A stretch of 64,000 bases of DNA, from contig NZ_CP051685.1 of assembly GCF_012849555.1 (NCBI RefSeq), forward strand, positions 3,720,001 through 3,784,000. Reading direction: 5' to 3'. Under the pieces are notes generated by a model. The model searched no databases and was not told the origin of the DNA. It saw nothing but the letters and a program-made list of their open reading frames with translations. Each line of letters opens with the position of its first letter. The first letter of the stretch is position 1. The DNA is from Massilia forsythiae. GTDB taxonomy: Bacteria > Pseudomonadota > Gammaproteobacteria > Burkholderiales > Burkholderiaceae_D. Shown piece by piece: positions 11,398-19,138 of the stretch. The position numbers and the translations under genes were made by a program.

Positions 11398-11724
11398 GTG
11401 GACCTGTCCCTGGCCACCTGGTTGGTGATCGCGGTCGCGATCGCGCTCGCCAACCTGCCGTTCCTCAACGAAAAGCTGTTCGGCTTCATCCCCCTGCCCG
11501 CCGCGGGCAGGGGCGAGTCCCCCGGCGCCGTGCGCGCCAAACCGTTCGCACTGCGCCTGCTGGAACTGCTCGGCCTGTACTTCGTGGTCGGCCTGCTGGG
11601 CTGGTGGCTGGAGTCGCGCATCGGCAACGTGTTTCCGCAGACCTGGGAGTTTTATGCGATCACCGGGTGCCTGTTCCTGGTCCTCGCGTTTCCGGGCTTC
11701 GTCCTGCGCTACCTGAAGCGCTGA
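11398..11724 (+). CDS. DUF2818 family small membrane protein
   Basis: A 108-residue membrane protein starting with GTG six bases after nuoN, so almost certainly co-transcribed with the complex I genes. Hydrophobic helices lie near residues 4-20, 50-70 and 85-103, separated by a basic, Gly/Pro-rich linker (about residues 33-47). Length, context and sequence (LANLPFLNEKLFGF, WEFYAITGCLFLVLAFPGF) match DUF2818, which in betaproteobacteria commonly follows nuoN. Its role is unknown; an accessory or assembly role for complex I is only inferred from position. An intrinsic terminator lies about 30 bases downstream. Confidence 0.8.
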   Translation: MDLSLATWLVIAVAIALANLPFLNEKLFGFIPLPAAGRGESPGAVRAKPFALRLLELLGLYFVVGLLGWWLESRIGNVFPQTWEFYAITGCLFLVLAFPGFVLRYLKR

Positions 11725-11752
11725 AGCCAGTTCCTCATCGACAGCGCGTCCC

Positions 11753-11779
11753 GCCGCCGTTTTCCGGCGGCTTTTTTTT
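11753..11779 (+). terminator. Intrinsic terminator of the nuo operon
   Basis: A 7-bp perfect GC stem (GCCGCCG / CGGCGGC) with a short T/C loop is followed directly by eight T residues (11772-11779). It lies about 30 bases after the DUF2818 gene and upstream of the Nudix gene, so it should end the long nuo transcript. Confidence 0.85.
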
Positions 11780-11863
11780 GTCCGTGCTTCCCGGTGTGCG
11801 CTGCCAGTCGCGGTCTCATGTAAGCTGCGGGATATCGATCGACATATCCTTGCCGGAGCCTTC

Positions 11864-12460
11864 ATGACCGACCAGTACCCAGCCCAACAACCTGACCAGC
11901 CATCCGACGCGCACCTGCGCGAAACCCGCATCGACGGCGCACTGGCCTACGACGGCCACTTCCTGAAAGTCTCGCGCGACCGTGTACGCCTGCCGGACGG
12001 CAAGGAGACCGGGCGCGAGTTCATCCGCCATCCTGGGGCCGTGGTGATCCTGCCGCTGCTGGACGACGGCCGCGTGCTGCTCGAACGCCAGTACCGCTAT
12101 CCGAACGACCGCGTGTTCATCGAATTCCCGGCCGGGAAGATCGATGCCGGCGAGGCATCCCTGGCCAGCGCCAAACGCGAACTGGAGGAGGAAACCGGCT
12201 ACACGGCATCCGACTGGCATTTCGTCTGCACGATCCACAATGCGATCGCCTATTCGGACGAGCACCTGGACCTGTTTCTGGCGCGCGGGCTGGTGGCGGG
12301 CGAGGCCAGGCTGGACCAGGGCGAGTTTCTGGAAACCTTCACGGCGACGGTGCCGGAGCTGCTGGAGATGGTCAAGCGAGGCGAAATCACCGATGTGAAG
12401 ACGGTGATCGGCACGTTCTGGCTGGAGAAGTTCGCGAGCGGCGCGTGGAAGCCGGATTGA
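11864..12460 (+). CDS. Nudix hydrolase, ADP-ribose pyrophosphatase type
   Basis: A 198-residue Nudix enzyme. The Nudix box is complete (GKIDAGEASLASAKRELEEE then TGY, near residues 89-111), with the catalytic REXXEE core. The family cleaves nucleoside diphosphates linked to another group; the size and the preceding LLERQYRYPNDRVFIEFPAG strand are typical of the ADP-ribose/NudF branch. It stands alone between the nuo terminator and a repeat-containing gap. Substrate assignment is by family resemblance only. Confidence 0.85.
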   Translation: MTDQYPAQQPDQPSDAHLRETRIDGALAYDGHFLKVSRDRVRLPDGKETGREFIRHPGAVVILPLLDDGRVLLERQYRYPNDRVFIEFPAGKIDAGEASLASAKRELEEETGYTASDWHFVCTIHNAIAYSDEHLDLFLARGLVAGEARLDQGEFLETFTATVPELLEMVKRGEITDVKTVIGTFWLEKFASGAWKPD

Positions 12461-12525
12461 GGTACGAGGTGCCGTCGTTTGTGCGACGTGCGTCGATCAA
12501 GAAGGATAGACCGGCAAGTAGTCAC

Positions 12526-12653
12526 CGTCGCCCCCGCGCAGGCGGGGGCCCATGCCGAGTAACTGGATTCCGGGTAGGGAACCGACCGTAGAATGCAACT
12601 AGGACCAACGTTGGCACCGATGCGTGGGTTCCCGCCTGCGCGGGAACGACGAA
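12526..12653. repeat. Inverted pair of REP-like palindromes
   Basis: Two GC-rich hairpins in opposite orientation: GCCCCCGC-GCAG-GCGGGGGC (12530-12549) followed by CCATGCCGAGT, and GTTCCCGC-CTGC-GCGGGAAC (12628-12647) preceded by the inverted counterpart CGATGCGTGGG. Reverse-complementing the second gives almost the same unit as the first. A third and fourth related unit lie at 51891-52005. This looks like a dispersed REP doublet. The second unit abuts the start codon proposed for the next gene. Confidence 0.7.
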
Positions 12654-13387
12654 TGTCGCCGTCGTATTGGCAGCAAGCGCTGGTCGCTCTCATGCTGACA
12701 TCGGGCGCCGTCATCCATGCCCACGCCGCCACCGCGTTCCAGCAACGCTGCGAACAGATGGCGGCGAGCAGCGGCAGCGCCGCGCGCTTCGCCTCGCGCG
12801 CCAACGGCTACCGCATCGACAACGGCATCTCGTACGTGGCGCTGACGCAGATGAAACGCCCGCCGCAGCAGGCCGGCCTGGTGCTGGGCCTGACGCGCGC
12901 CGAATCGCGCGTCGACCTGCAGATCGACGGCCCCACGCTGCAGGACCCGGCCAGCGGCATCGAATGCGCGGCGCCGCGCATCACCGTCACGCTGTCGTAT
13001 CCGCCGATCGTGGTGTATGTCGGGCGCGAGTTCGCCGCCGGCACCTGCGCGTACCGGGAGATACTTGCGCATGAGATGCGCCATCTCAAGTCGTATACCG
13101 ACGCGCTGCCGAAAGTGGAAGAGCAGGTGCGCGAACGGCTGGGACGCCGCTTCGACGGCAAGCCGCTGTACGCGCGTGCCGGCCAGGCGCGCGGCTTGCT
13201 GCAGCAAGAGATCAACGGCAACTGGCTCCCCTACATCAACAACGAGATGCTGAAGATCGAGAAGCTGCAGGAAGGGATCGACAGCCCGCAGGAATATGCG
13301 CGTCTCAGCAAAGTTTGCGCAGGTGAGGTACAGTCTCTTATTGGATCGACAAGACGCACCAGATCATCGCCTCAACCAGCACCATAA
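12653..13387 (+). CDS. Exported protein with HExxH motif, function unknown
   Basis: A 244-residue protein. The proposed ATG gives a clear signal peptide (hydrophobic ALVALMLTSGAVI, then AHA-A). A longer reading from 12593 would run through the REP repeat and is less likely. An HEMRH motif at about residues 140-144 matches the zincin HExxH pattern, inside EILAHEMRHLKSY; several cysteines (about residues 33, 106, 132 and 217) could form disulfides. A zinc-dependent peptidase-like activity in the periplasm is possible but unproven, and no named family was recognised. It ends four bases before ispD. Confidence 0.6.
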   Translation: MSPSYWQQALVALMLTSGAVIHAHAATAFQQRCEQMAASSGSAARFASRANGYRIDNGISYVALTQMKRPPQQAGLVLGLTRAESRVDLQIDGPTLQDPASGIECAAPRITVTLSYPPIVVYVGREFAAGTCAYREILAHEMRHLKSYTDALPKVEEQVRERLGRRFDGKPLYARAGQARGLLQQEINGNWLPYINNEMLKIEKLQEGIDSPQEYARLSKVCAGEVQSLIGSTRRTRSSPQPAP

Positions 13388-13391
13388 GTAC

Positions 13392-14096
13392 ATGACCCAA
13401 GCACCACGTTATTTCGCCCTGATCCCCGCCGCCGGCGTCGGCGCCCGCATGGGCGCGGCCAGTCCCAAGCAATACATGAAGATCGGCGGCCGGCCGATGC
13501 TGCGCCACACGCTCGACGCCTTCTTGTCGAGCGATTTGGTCGCCCACACCTTCGTCGTGGTCAGTCCCGACGACCCCTACATCGACGCCGTCGCGCCCAG
13601 CCACGGCGTGACCATCCTGCGCTGCGGCGGCGACAGCCGCATGGAATCGGTGCGCAACGGCCTGGCGGTGCTGGCCAGCACGCTGGGGCCGGACGACTGG
13701 GTGCTGGTGCACGACGCCGCCCGGCCGGGCCTGACCGCCGACCTGATCGAGAAACTCGTCAGCGCCATCGGCGACCACCCGGCCGGCGGCCTGCTGGCGC
13801 TGCCGATCGTGGACACGGTGAAGCGCTGCATCGACGGCGAAGCGGCCGGCACGGTGCCGCGCAAGGGCTTGTGGCTGGCGCAGACGCCGCAGATGTTCCG
13901 CTACCGCCTGCTGAGCCAGGCGCTGGCCGCCACCACCGATCCGAACGCGATTACCGACGACGCCAGTGCGGTTGAAGCGCTCGGATTGAGCCCGAAATTA
14001 GTCGAAGGACATCCCCGCAACCTGAAAGTCACGCTGCCCGAGGACATCCGCATCGCCGAGATGTACCTGGCCGTGTCCCAACCGGAATTCGTATAA
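13392..14096 (+). CDS. ispD: 2-C-methyl-D-erythritol 4-phosphate cytidylyltransferase
   Basis: IspD (234 residues) transfers CMP from CTP to methylerythritol phosphate, the third step of the non-mevalonate isoprenoid pathway. The ATG at 13392 is preferred because it opens directly into the CTP-binding loop [20 protein letters not shown]; an upstream extension to 13296 overlaps the previous gene. Other family marks are [19 protein letters not shown] near residue 110 and the C-terminal [15 protein letters not shown]. ispF starts four bases after the stop, the usual adjacent pair. Confidence 0.96.
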   Translation: MTQAPRYFALIPAAGVGARMGAASPKQYMKIGGRPMLRHTLDAFLSSDLVAHTFVVVSPDDPYIDAVAPSHGVTILRCGGDSRMESVRNGLAVLASTLGPDDWVLVHDAARPGLTADLIEKLVSAIGDHPAGGLLALPIVDTVKRCIDGEAAGTVPRKGLWLAQTPQMFRYRLLSQALAATTDPNAITDDASAVEALGLSPKLVEGHPRNLKVTLPEDIRIAEMYLAVSQPEFV

Positions 14097-14100
14097 CACC

Positions 14101-14613
14101 ATGGCACTCGCATCCTACAACCCGACCCCGCCGTTCCGCATCGGTACCGGCTATGACTGCCATGCGCTGGTCGAGGGGCGCAAGCTGATCGTCGGCGGCG
14201 TCACCATTCCGCACCGCCTGGGCCTGCTCGGCCACTCCGACGCCGACGTGCTGCTGCACGCGGTCATCGATTCGCTGCTGGGTGCCGCCGGCCTGGGCGA
14301 CATCGGCAAGCACTTCCCGGACACCGACCCGATGTTCGCCGGCGCCGACTCGCGCACGCTGCTGCGCGAGGTGGCGCACCGCGTGCTGGGCACCGGCTAC
14401 ACCATCGGCAACATCGACGCCACCATCATCGCCCAGCAGCCGAAGATGGCGCCGCACATCCCGCAGATGGTGTCGCGCATCGCCGAAGACCTGGGCGTCT
14501 CGCCGCAGCAGGTCAACATCAAGGCCAAGACCAACGAAAAGCTGGGCTGGCTGGGGCGCGAGGAAGGCATGGCGGCGCAATCGACCGCGCTGCTGATCCG
14601 CGCCCAGCAGTAA
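14101..14613 (+). CDS. ispF: 2-C-methyl-D-erythritol 2,4-cyclodiphosphate synthase
   Basis: IspF (170 residues) cyclises CDP-ME-2-phosphate with release of CMP in the MEP pathway. The metal-binding signature is intact: GTGYDCHAL near residues 15-23 and [14 protein letters not shown] near 41-54. The C-terminal [18 protein letters not shown] is also conserved. It lies four bases after ispD and is about ten residues longer than E. coli IspF at the N terminus. Confidence 0.97.
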   Translation: MALASYNPTPPFRIGTGYDCHALVEGRKLIVGGVTIPHRLGLLGHSDADVLLHAVIDSLLGAAGLGDIGKHFPDTDPMFAGADSRTLLREVAHRVLGTGYTIGNIDATIIAQQPKMAPHIPQMVSRIAEDLGVSPQQVNIKAKTNEKLGWLGREEGMAAQSTALLIRAQQ

Positions 14614-14630
14614 GCCGGGCCGCTGTCCCG

Positions 14631-14948
14631 ATGGCGCGCGATCCCTGGGCTTACCGCGAGGTGGCGGTGGAATCGGTGGCGATCGGCGGGGAAGGTGCGG
14701 GCGCGCGCCTGCGCATCCGGCCCGTGGCGGGGCAGGCCTATGCCACCTCGATGCGCGTGCAGTGTTCGCGCGCGCTGGCCGATCCGGCGCGCTATCCGGC
14801 CGGCACCCGCTTCCTGATCCGCGCCAAGCTGACCGACCGCAACGGCGGCGCGCCCTTCCTGTACGCCTGGCATGGCGATCCAATCAAGGTGCTGTCGCCG
14901 CGCGAGGCGCGTTCCTTCCTCGACGAATACCGCCGGCGCCGCATCTGA
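14631..14948 (+). CDS. Hypothetical protein downstream of ispF
   Basis: A 105-residue soluble protein starting 17 bases after ispF, without signal peptide or membrane segment. It is rich in Arg and aromatic residues and ends in a basic helix (SFLDEYRRRRI). No family was recognised. Same-strand spacing suggests co-transcription with ispDF, but no link to isoprenoid synthesis can be read from the sequence. Confidence 0.6.
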   Translation: MARDPWAYREVAVESVAIGGEGAGARLRIRPVAGQAYATSMRVQCSRALADPARYPAGTRFLIRAKLTDRNGGAPFLYAWHGDPIKVLSPREARSFLDEYRRRRI

Positions 14949-14964
14949 ATCCCGCTTTTGAAGG

Positions 14965-15891
14965 CTAGCGCTGCTCGATCACCAGGCGGTTGACGTAACG
15001 GTCGAAGACGCCGCCGCCGCGGTACGGCAAGGGCGTGTAGTCGTACAGCAGGCAGGGCAGCAGCGAATACTGCACCACCAGCAGCAGGCGCGCCCCGCGC
15101 GCCGGCGGCGTGCCCTTGTAGATGCCCTTGCTGTCGATGGCGAAGGCGGTGCCGGCCGCGCCCGTGACCACCTCGGCGGCGCCGTGCGTGCGCGCCACCT
15201 CGTCGTCCTCGTAGCGGCGCAGGCGCAGCGGCATGCGGTCGCGGTGGCTGCCGGCCACGAAGCTGTGCGGGCCGGACAGGGCGTCGACATCGGTCAGGTA
15301 CACCAGCATCTTGATGCAGCCGGGCTCGGAATCGCGGTGGAAGGCCTGCACCATGCCGTCCGCGGCAGCGCCGGCGAACGACCAGCGCAGGCCGATCAGC
15401 GTAATGATCGGCGTGTAGCCGAGATAGTCCCGCGCCAGGCGCAGCATGGTAGGGTGGTTCGCCAGCGCCATGATGTGCGGGCAGTCGACGACAATGCCGA
15501 GCGGCACGTCGCCGATGCCGACGCCGGGCGGCGCGCTGTCCAAGCGGAAGGTCCTGCCGTCGCCGCGCGCGGCCACCAGGTCGCGGTGGCGCAGCCAGGC
15601 GCGCACCTCGGCGCAGTGCGCGGGCGGCAGCAGGCGGCCGAGCGGCGCGATGCCGCGCTCGCGCAGCGCCTGTAGCGCGGGGGGCGTGGCGGCGGCGTGC
15701 GGCGCCTGCTGCAAGGGATCGGGCAGGGTGGCGCGGGCCGGGCTGCCGTGCAATCGGTGCAGCACCGCGATGGTGGCGCGCGTGGCGGCGCGCCTGAGCC
15801 TGCGGCTGGTGACGGCGCGCTGCAGGTAGTAGTCCAGCAGCTTGAGCCGGGCATGGCGCGACCGGCTGGCGAGCGTCAGGATCGAGACCAT
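14965..15891 (-). CDS. PhyH (phytanoyl-CoA dioxygenase)-like protein
   Basis: A 308-residue protein resembling 2-oxoglutarate/Fe(II) oxygenases of the PhyH family. The HxD iron motif appears in AFHRDSEPG (about residue 195), followed by VYLTDVDALSGPHSFVAGSH. In related proteins the distal iron-binding His sits in a D-x-x-G-x-H-K-G segment; here that segment reads DSKGIYKGTPP, with Tyr in place of His. Catalysis is therefore uncertain. The ATG at 15891 is preferred over an upstream one at 15981 that only adds a basic tail. The gene is convergent with the small gene after ispF. Substrate unknown. Confidence 0.65.
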   Translation of the reverse strand: MVSILTLASRSRHARLKLLDYYLQRAVTSRRLRRAATRATIAVLHRLHGSPARATLPDPLQQAPHAAATPPALQALRERGIAPLGRLLPPAHCAEVRAWLRHRDLVAARGDGRTFRLDSAPPGVGIGDVPLGIVVDCPHIMALANHPTMLRLARDYLGYTPIITLIGLRWSFAGAAADGMVQAFHRDSEPGCIKMLVYLTDVDALSGPHSFVAGSHRDRMPLRLRRYEDDEVARTHGAAEVVTGAAGTAFAIDSKGIYKGTPPARGARLLLVVQYSLLPCLLYDYTPLPYRGGGVFDRYVNRLVIEQR

Positions 15892-16034
15892 GTGCCTCCG
15901 GCGCGAAAAAGGAAGGGGGTGCCGGCGGTTGTTTCCTAAACGCAAGCCAGACGAGCTTACGACAGATTTTTTACGGCGCAATGATCCACTTGGGTAAAGA
16001 AACGTAAATATCGATCGCCCGCTCCGGCGCAGGC

Positions 16035-16946
16035 TCAGGGCGCGGCCGGCGCATCCGGCGCGAACACCAGCGCCGCCTGTTCCAGGATGCGCTGCACCGC
16101 CGGGTGGTCGACGCGGCGCGCCACCGTCACCGCATGGAACTGCTCGGCGATCGTGCCGACCTCGCCCAGCGCTTCCAGGCCGTATTCAGCGCAGATGGTG
16201 GGCGCCAGCACGGTCGGCGCCAGCACGAAGCCGGCGCCCTCGCGCGCGAACGACATCAGCAGCGCGCCGTCGTCGAACTCGCCGACCACGATCGGCCGCA
16301 GCGCCTCGCGCTCGAACCAGGCGTGCAGCTGGCTGTGCACGGCGGCGTCGGCGCCGGGCAGCAGGAAGGGCGCGCCCGCCAGGCAGCGCGGAAAGGCGCC
16401 GGGCCAGGCGCGGCGCAGGTCCGGGTGCCCGAGCACGGTCTGGGTGCTGGCGCCCAGCAGGTGGGTGTGGCCGCGCACCGCACCGCCGGGCGGCAGGCCG
16501 CGGTCGGCGATCACCAGGTCGAGGCGGTGCGCGCTCAGTTCCAGCATCAGCGCGTCCAGCCGGCCTTCGCGGCACACCAGGCGCATCGCCAGCCCGGCGC
16601 CGCGCGCCGGCTGCAGCAGGCGGAAGGCCATCGTCTTCGGGATCATGTCGCACACGCCCACGCGCAGCGTCTCGGGCGCGCGCAGCAGGCCGCGGCGGAC
16701 GTTCTGTTCGAGTTCGTTGCCGAGGTCGAAGATGCGCTCGGCATACAGCAGCACCGTCTTGCCGGCCTCGGTCAGCTCCAGCAGCCGGCCCTTTTTGCGG
16801 AACAGCGCCTCGCCCATCTGCGCTTCCAGCAGCTGCAGCTGGCCGCTGATCGCCTGCGCCGTCACGTGCAGGCGCTTGGACGCGGCGGCGATCGTGCCGC
16901 TGCTAGCCACGGCATAAAAATACTGGAGGTGCTTGTAATTAATCAA
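16035..16946 (-). CDS. LysR-family regulator, NhaR-like
   Basis: A 303-residue LysR-type regulator. The N-terminal winged helix (about residues 1-60: YFYAVASSGTIAAASKRLHV, then ISGQLQLLEAQMG) is close to E. coli NhaR, an activator of Na+/H+ antiporter genes, and the rest is a LysR substrate-binding domain. It starts with TTG, supported by a GGAG seven bases upstream. It is divergent from a TerB-like gene across about 100 AT-rich bases, where it may bind. No antiporter gene is next to it, so the NhaR resemblance should not be read as a proven role. Confidence 0.85.
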   Translation of the reverse strand: MINYKHLQYFYAVASSGTIAAASKRLHVTAQAISGQLQLLEAQMGEALFRKKGRLLELTEAGKTVLLYAERIFDLGNELEQNVRRGLLRAPETLRVGVCDMIPKTMAFRLLQPARGAGLAMRLVCREGRLDALMLELSAHRLDLVIADRGLPPGGAVRGHTHLLGASTQTVLGHPDLRRAWPGAFPRCLAGAPFLLPGADAAVHSQLHAWFEREALRPIVVGEFDDGALLMSFAREGAGFVLAPTVLAPTICAEYGLEALGEVGTIAEQFHAVTVARRVDHPAVQRILEQAALVFAPDAPAAP

Positions 16947-17047
16947 GAAACAACTCCAAAAAAATTGATGATCATTAAAGATAAATCGATTTTACTTTAG
17001 ATCGTGCGGGCCTTAATCTGCCGTCATCACTTTTCAAGGAGAACACC
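16947..17047. promoter_or_regulatory. Divergent AT-rich control region
   Basis: This roughly 100-base gap between the divergent LysR-type gene and the TerB-like gene is distinctly AT-rich against its surroundings and contains interrupted ATCGAT/GATC-type repeats near 16966-17005. A LysR-type regulator often controls its divergent neighbour from such a gap. No specific box could be fixed by eye. Confidence 0.35.
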
Positions 17048-17452
17048 ATGCGCACTTACACCACCGACAGTCCCGACGCCGTCAGCCGGATGCTGGCCCT
17101 GACCATGATGGTCGACGGCCACCTCGATCCGGAGGAAGTCGACGCGATGCGCTCCTCCGGCATCCTGCGCCGCGCCTGCATCGACGACGCGCGCTTCGAC
17201 CGGGTGGTGCAGGGCTTGTGCGAAGACCTGCTGTCCACCGCCACCCGGCGCTGCGCCGGCGACGTCGAGATCGACGCCGCGCTGCTCGACGAACTGCTGC
17301 GCGAGGTCGCCGATCCGGCGCTGCGCATGAGCACCATGAAGGCGATGCTCGACATCGTCCATGCCGACGGCGTGCTGGACGGGCGCGAGACCCTCTTGAT
17401 CGAGCGCGCCTTCAAGGCCTGGGGCGAGCCGCCGCGCCTGCGCGCCGCCTGA
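17048..17452 (+). CDS. TerB-like (tellurite-resistance fold) protein
   Basis: A 134-residue soluble helical protein with a good AAGGAG ribosome site. Two similar segments, LALTMMVDGHLDPEEVDAM near the N terminus and MLDIVHADGVLDGRETLLI near the C terminus, each have a hydrophobic helix followed by an acidic D-G-x-L turn, as in TerB/DjlA-type domains that bind metal. TerB proteins occur in tellurite and stress systems, but no other ter genes are present. Function beyond the fold is unknown. Confidence 0.75.
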   Translation: MRTYTTDSPDAVSRMLALTMMVDGHLDPEEVDAMRSSGILRRACIDDARFDRVVQGLCEDLLSTATRRCAGDVEIDAALLDELLREVADPALRMSTMKAMLDIVHADGVLDGRETLLIERAFKAWGEPPRLRAA

Positions 17453-17550
17453 GTATGACCCGGGCGGCGGCGCGGCCATCGTGTCCGCCGCGCCCTTGAA
17501 AAAATCGCTACACTCCAGGCACCGCATCCGTCACAGCAAAAAGGAACGAC

Positions 17551-18105
17551 ATGGCAACGAGGAAGATCGCAGTACTGGTGGGCAGCCTGCGCAAGGACTC
17601 GTTCACGCGCCGGCTGGCGAAGAACCTGATGCTGCTGGCGCCGCCGACGCTGGAACTGGAGATCGTCGACATTTCCCAGCTGCCGATGTACAACCAGGAC
17701 GACGAGACCGACACGCCGCCGCCGACGTGGACCGAGTTCCGCGGCCGTATCCACGACGCCGACGGCATCCTGTTCTGCACGCCCGAATACAACCGCTCGC
17801 TGCCGGCGGTGCTGAAAAACGCCATCGACGTCGGCTCGCGCCCGTACGGCCAGGCCGCCTGGAGCGGCAAGCCGTGCGCGGTGGTCAGCAATTCGCCGGG
17901 CGCGCTGGGCGGCTTCGGCGCCAACCACGCGGTGCGCCAGTGCCTCGTGTTCCTCAACATGCCGTGCATGCAGGCGCCGGAAGCCTACATCGGCGGCATC
18001 GCCACCAAGCTCGACGGCGACCGCCTGACCGACGACGGCTTGCGCGCCTTCCTGCAGCAGTTCATGGAATGCTTCGCCACCTGGGTCGAGCGCCACGCCG
18101 ATTGA
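17551..18105 (+). CDS. NADPH-dependent FMN reductase family protein
   Basis: A 184-residue flavodoxin-like reductase of the ChrR/YieF/azoreductase type. The FMN phosphate loop is GSLRKDSFTRRLAKNL near residue 11 and the second flavin loop is TPEYNRSLPAVLKNAIDVGS near residue 80. Such enzymes reduce quinones, azo dyes or metal ions with NAD(P)H in the cytoplasm; the physiological substrate cannot be told from sequence. It starts with ATG after AAAAAGGAACGAC. Confidence 0.88.
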   Translation: MATRKIAVLVGSLRKDSFTRRLAKNLMLLAPPTLELEIVDISQLPMYNQDDETDTPPPTWTEFRGRIHDADGILFCTPEYNRSLPAVLKNAIDVGSRPYGQAAWSGKPCAVVSNSPGALGGFGANHAVRQCLVFLNMPCMQAPEAYIGGIATKLDGDRLTDDGLRAFLQQFMECFATWVERHAD

Positions 18106-18144
18106 GACAGGTACCGTTGAAAGCGTTGTAATGAAAGCTGGATC

Positions 18145-19113
18145 GTGAAATCGCGCGCAAACAAGCCGCGCGAGCAGGAGGGGACTGCGCAGGCGCCTGC
18201 ACGGCCTTATGTATCGCAGGTGCCGGACACCTACGGCAAGCCGCCGGCCGGCTGGCGCCGCCACATGTTCGACGTCATCTTCGAGGCCGACACGCCCGCC
18301 GGGCGCCGCTTCGACATCATCCTGGTGTGCCTGATCATGCTCAGCATCCTGGTGGTGGTGCTGGACAGCGTGCCGGACCTGCACCGCGAATACGGCGGCC
18401 TGCTGCACGTGGCCGAATGGGGCTTCACGCTGCTGTTCACGGCGGAATACGCGGCGCGCGTACTCTGCGTGCAGCGGCCGTGGCGCTACATGACCGGCTT
18501 CTACGGCGTGATCGACCTGCTGTCGGTCGTCCCCGCCTATTTCTCGCTGCTGGTGGCGGGCAGTGCGCTGCTGCTGGACATCCGCATCCTGCGCCTGCTG
18601 CGGGTATTCCGCATCTTCAAGCTGACCCTGTACATCGAGGAATACACGCGCCTGGGCGAGGCGCTGGCGGCCAGCCGCCGCAAGATCATGGTGTTCCTGT
18701 CGGTGGTGCTGATGGCGATCCTGATCTTCGGCACCGTCATGTACGTGGTCGAAGGCCCGCAGAACGGCTACACCAGCATTCCGGTGGCGATGTACTGGGC
18801 CACGGTGACCATGACGACGGTCGGCTACGGCGACATCACGCCGCACACCCACCTGGGCAAGGCGATCTCCTCGTTCATGATGCTGATCGGCTGGGGCATC
18901 CTGGCGGTGCCGACCGGGATCGTGACCGCCGAGATGACGCTGCGCCGCGGCGACCTGCGCCCGGGACCCTTGCCGGGCCTGACACCGCCATCGCCGCCGC
19001 CGGCGCAGGCAGGCATGCGTACCTGCCCCGCCTGCGGCAGCGGCGGCCACGAGGCCGGCGCCGGCTTTTGCAAGGATTGCGGCGCCGCCTTGCCGGCGCG
19101 CGAGCCCGCCTGA
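18145..19113 (+). CDS. Voltage-gated potassium channel with C-terminal zinc ribbon
   Basis: A 322-residue six-helix channel. S1-S3 span about residues 54-135, the arginine-bearing voltage sensor S4 is RILRLLRVFRIFKL near residue 148, and the selectivity filter is TTVGYGD near residue 224 between the two pore helices. After S6 a Pro-rich linker leads to CPACGSGGHEAGAGFCKDCG (about residues 295-314), a CxxC-CxxC zinc ribbon not found in standard Kv channels. The start is GTG. It is convergent with the TonB-dependent receptor gene. K+ selectivity is inferred from the filter. Confidence 0.9.
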   Translation: MKSRANKPREQEGTAQAPARPYVSQVPDTYGKPPAGWRRHMFDVIFEADTPAGRRFDIILVCLIMLSILVVVLDSVPDLHREYGGLLHVAEWGFTLLFTAEYAARVLCVQRPWRYMTGFYGVIDLLSVVPAYFSLLVAGSALLLDIRILRLLRVFRIFKLTLYIEEYTRLGEALAASRRKIMVFLSVVLMAILIFGTVMYVVEGPQNGYTSIPVAMYWATVTMTTVGYGDITPHTHLGKAISSFMMLIGWGILAVPTGIVTAEMTLRRGDLRPGPLPGLTPPSPPPAQAGMRTCPACGSGGHEAGAGFCKDCGAALPAREPA

Positions 19114-19118
19114 GCAGT

Positions 19119-19137
19119 GCCGCCGGCCATCGGCGGC
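19119..19137. terminator. Hairpin between convergent genes (weak terminator candidate)
   Basis: A 7-bp perfect stem (GCCGCCG / CGGCGGC) with a five-base loop fills the 25-base gap between the convergent channel and receptor genes. There is no T-tract on either strand, so intrinsic termination is doubtful. Confidence 0.3.
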
Positions 19138-19138
19138 C

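Noticed and set aside
16035-16946. Calling the LysR gene nhaR
   Set aside because: The N terminus is NhaR-like, but no antiporter gene is adjacent and LysR helix-turn-helix regions are similar between subfamilies.
17453-17550. Terminator after the TerB-like gene
   Set aside because: GC-rich imperfect inverted sequences occur, but stems are interrupted and no T-tract follows.
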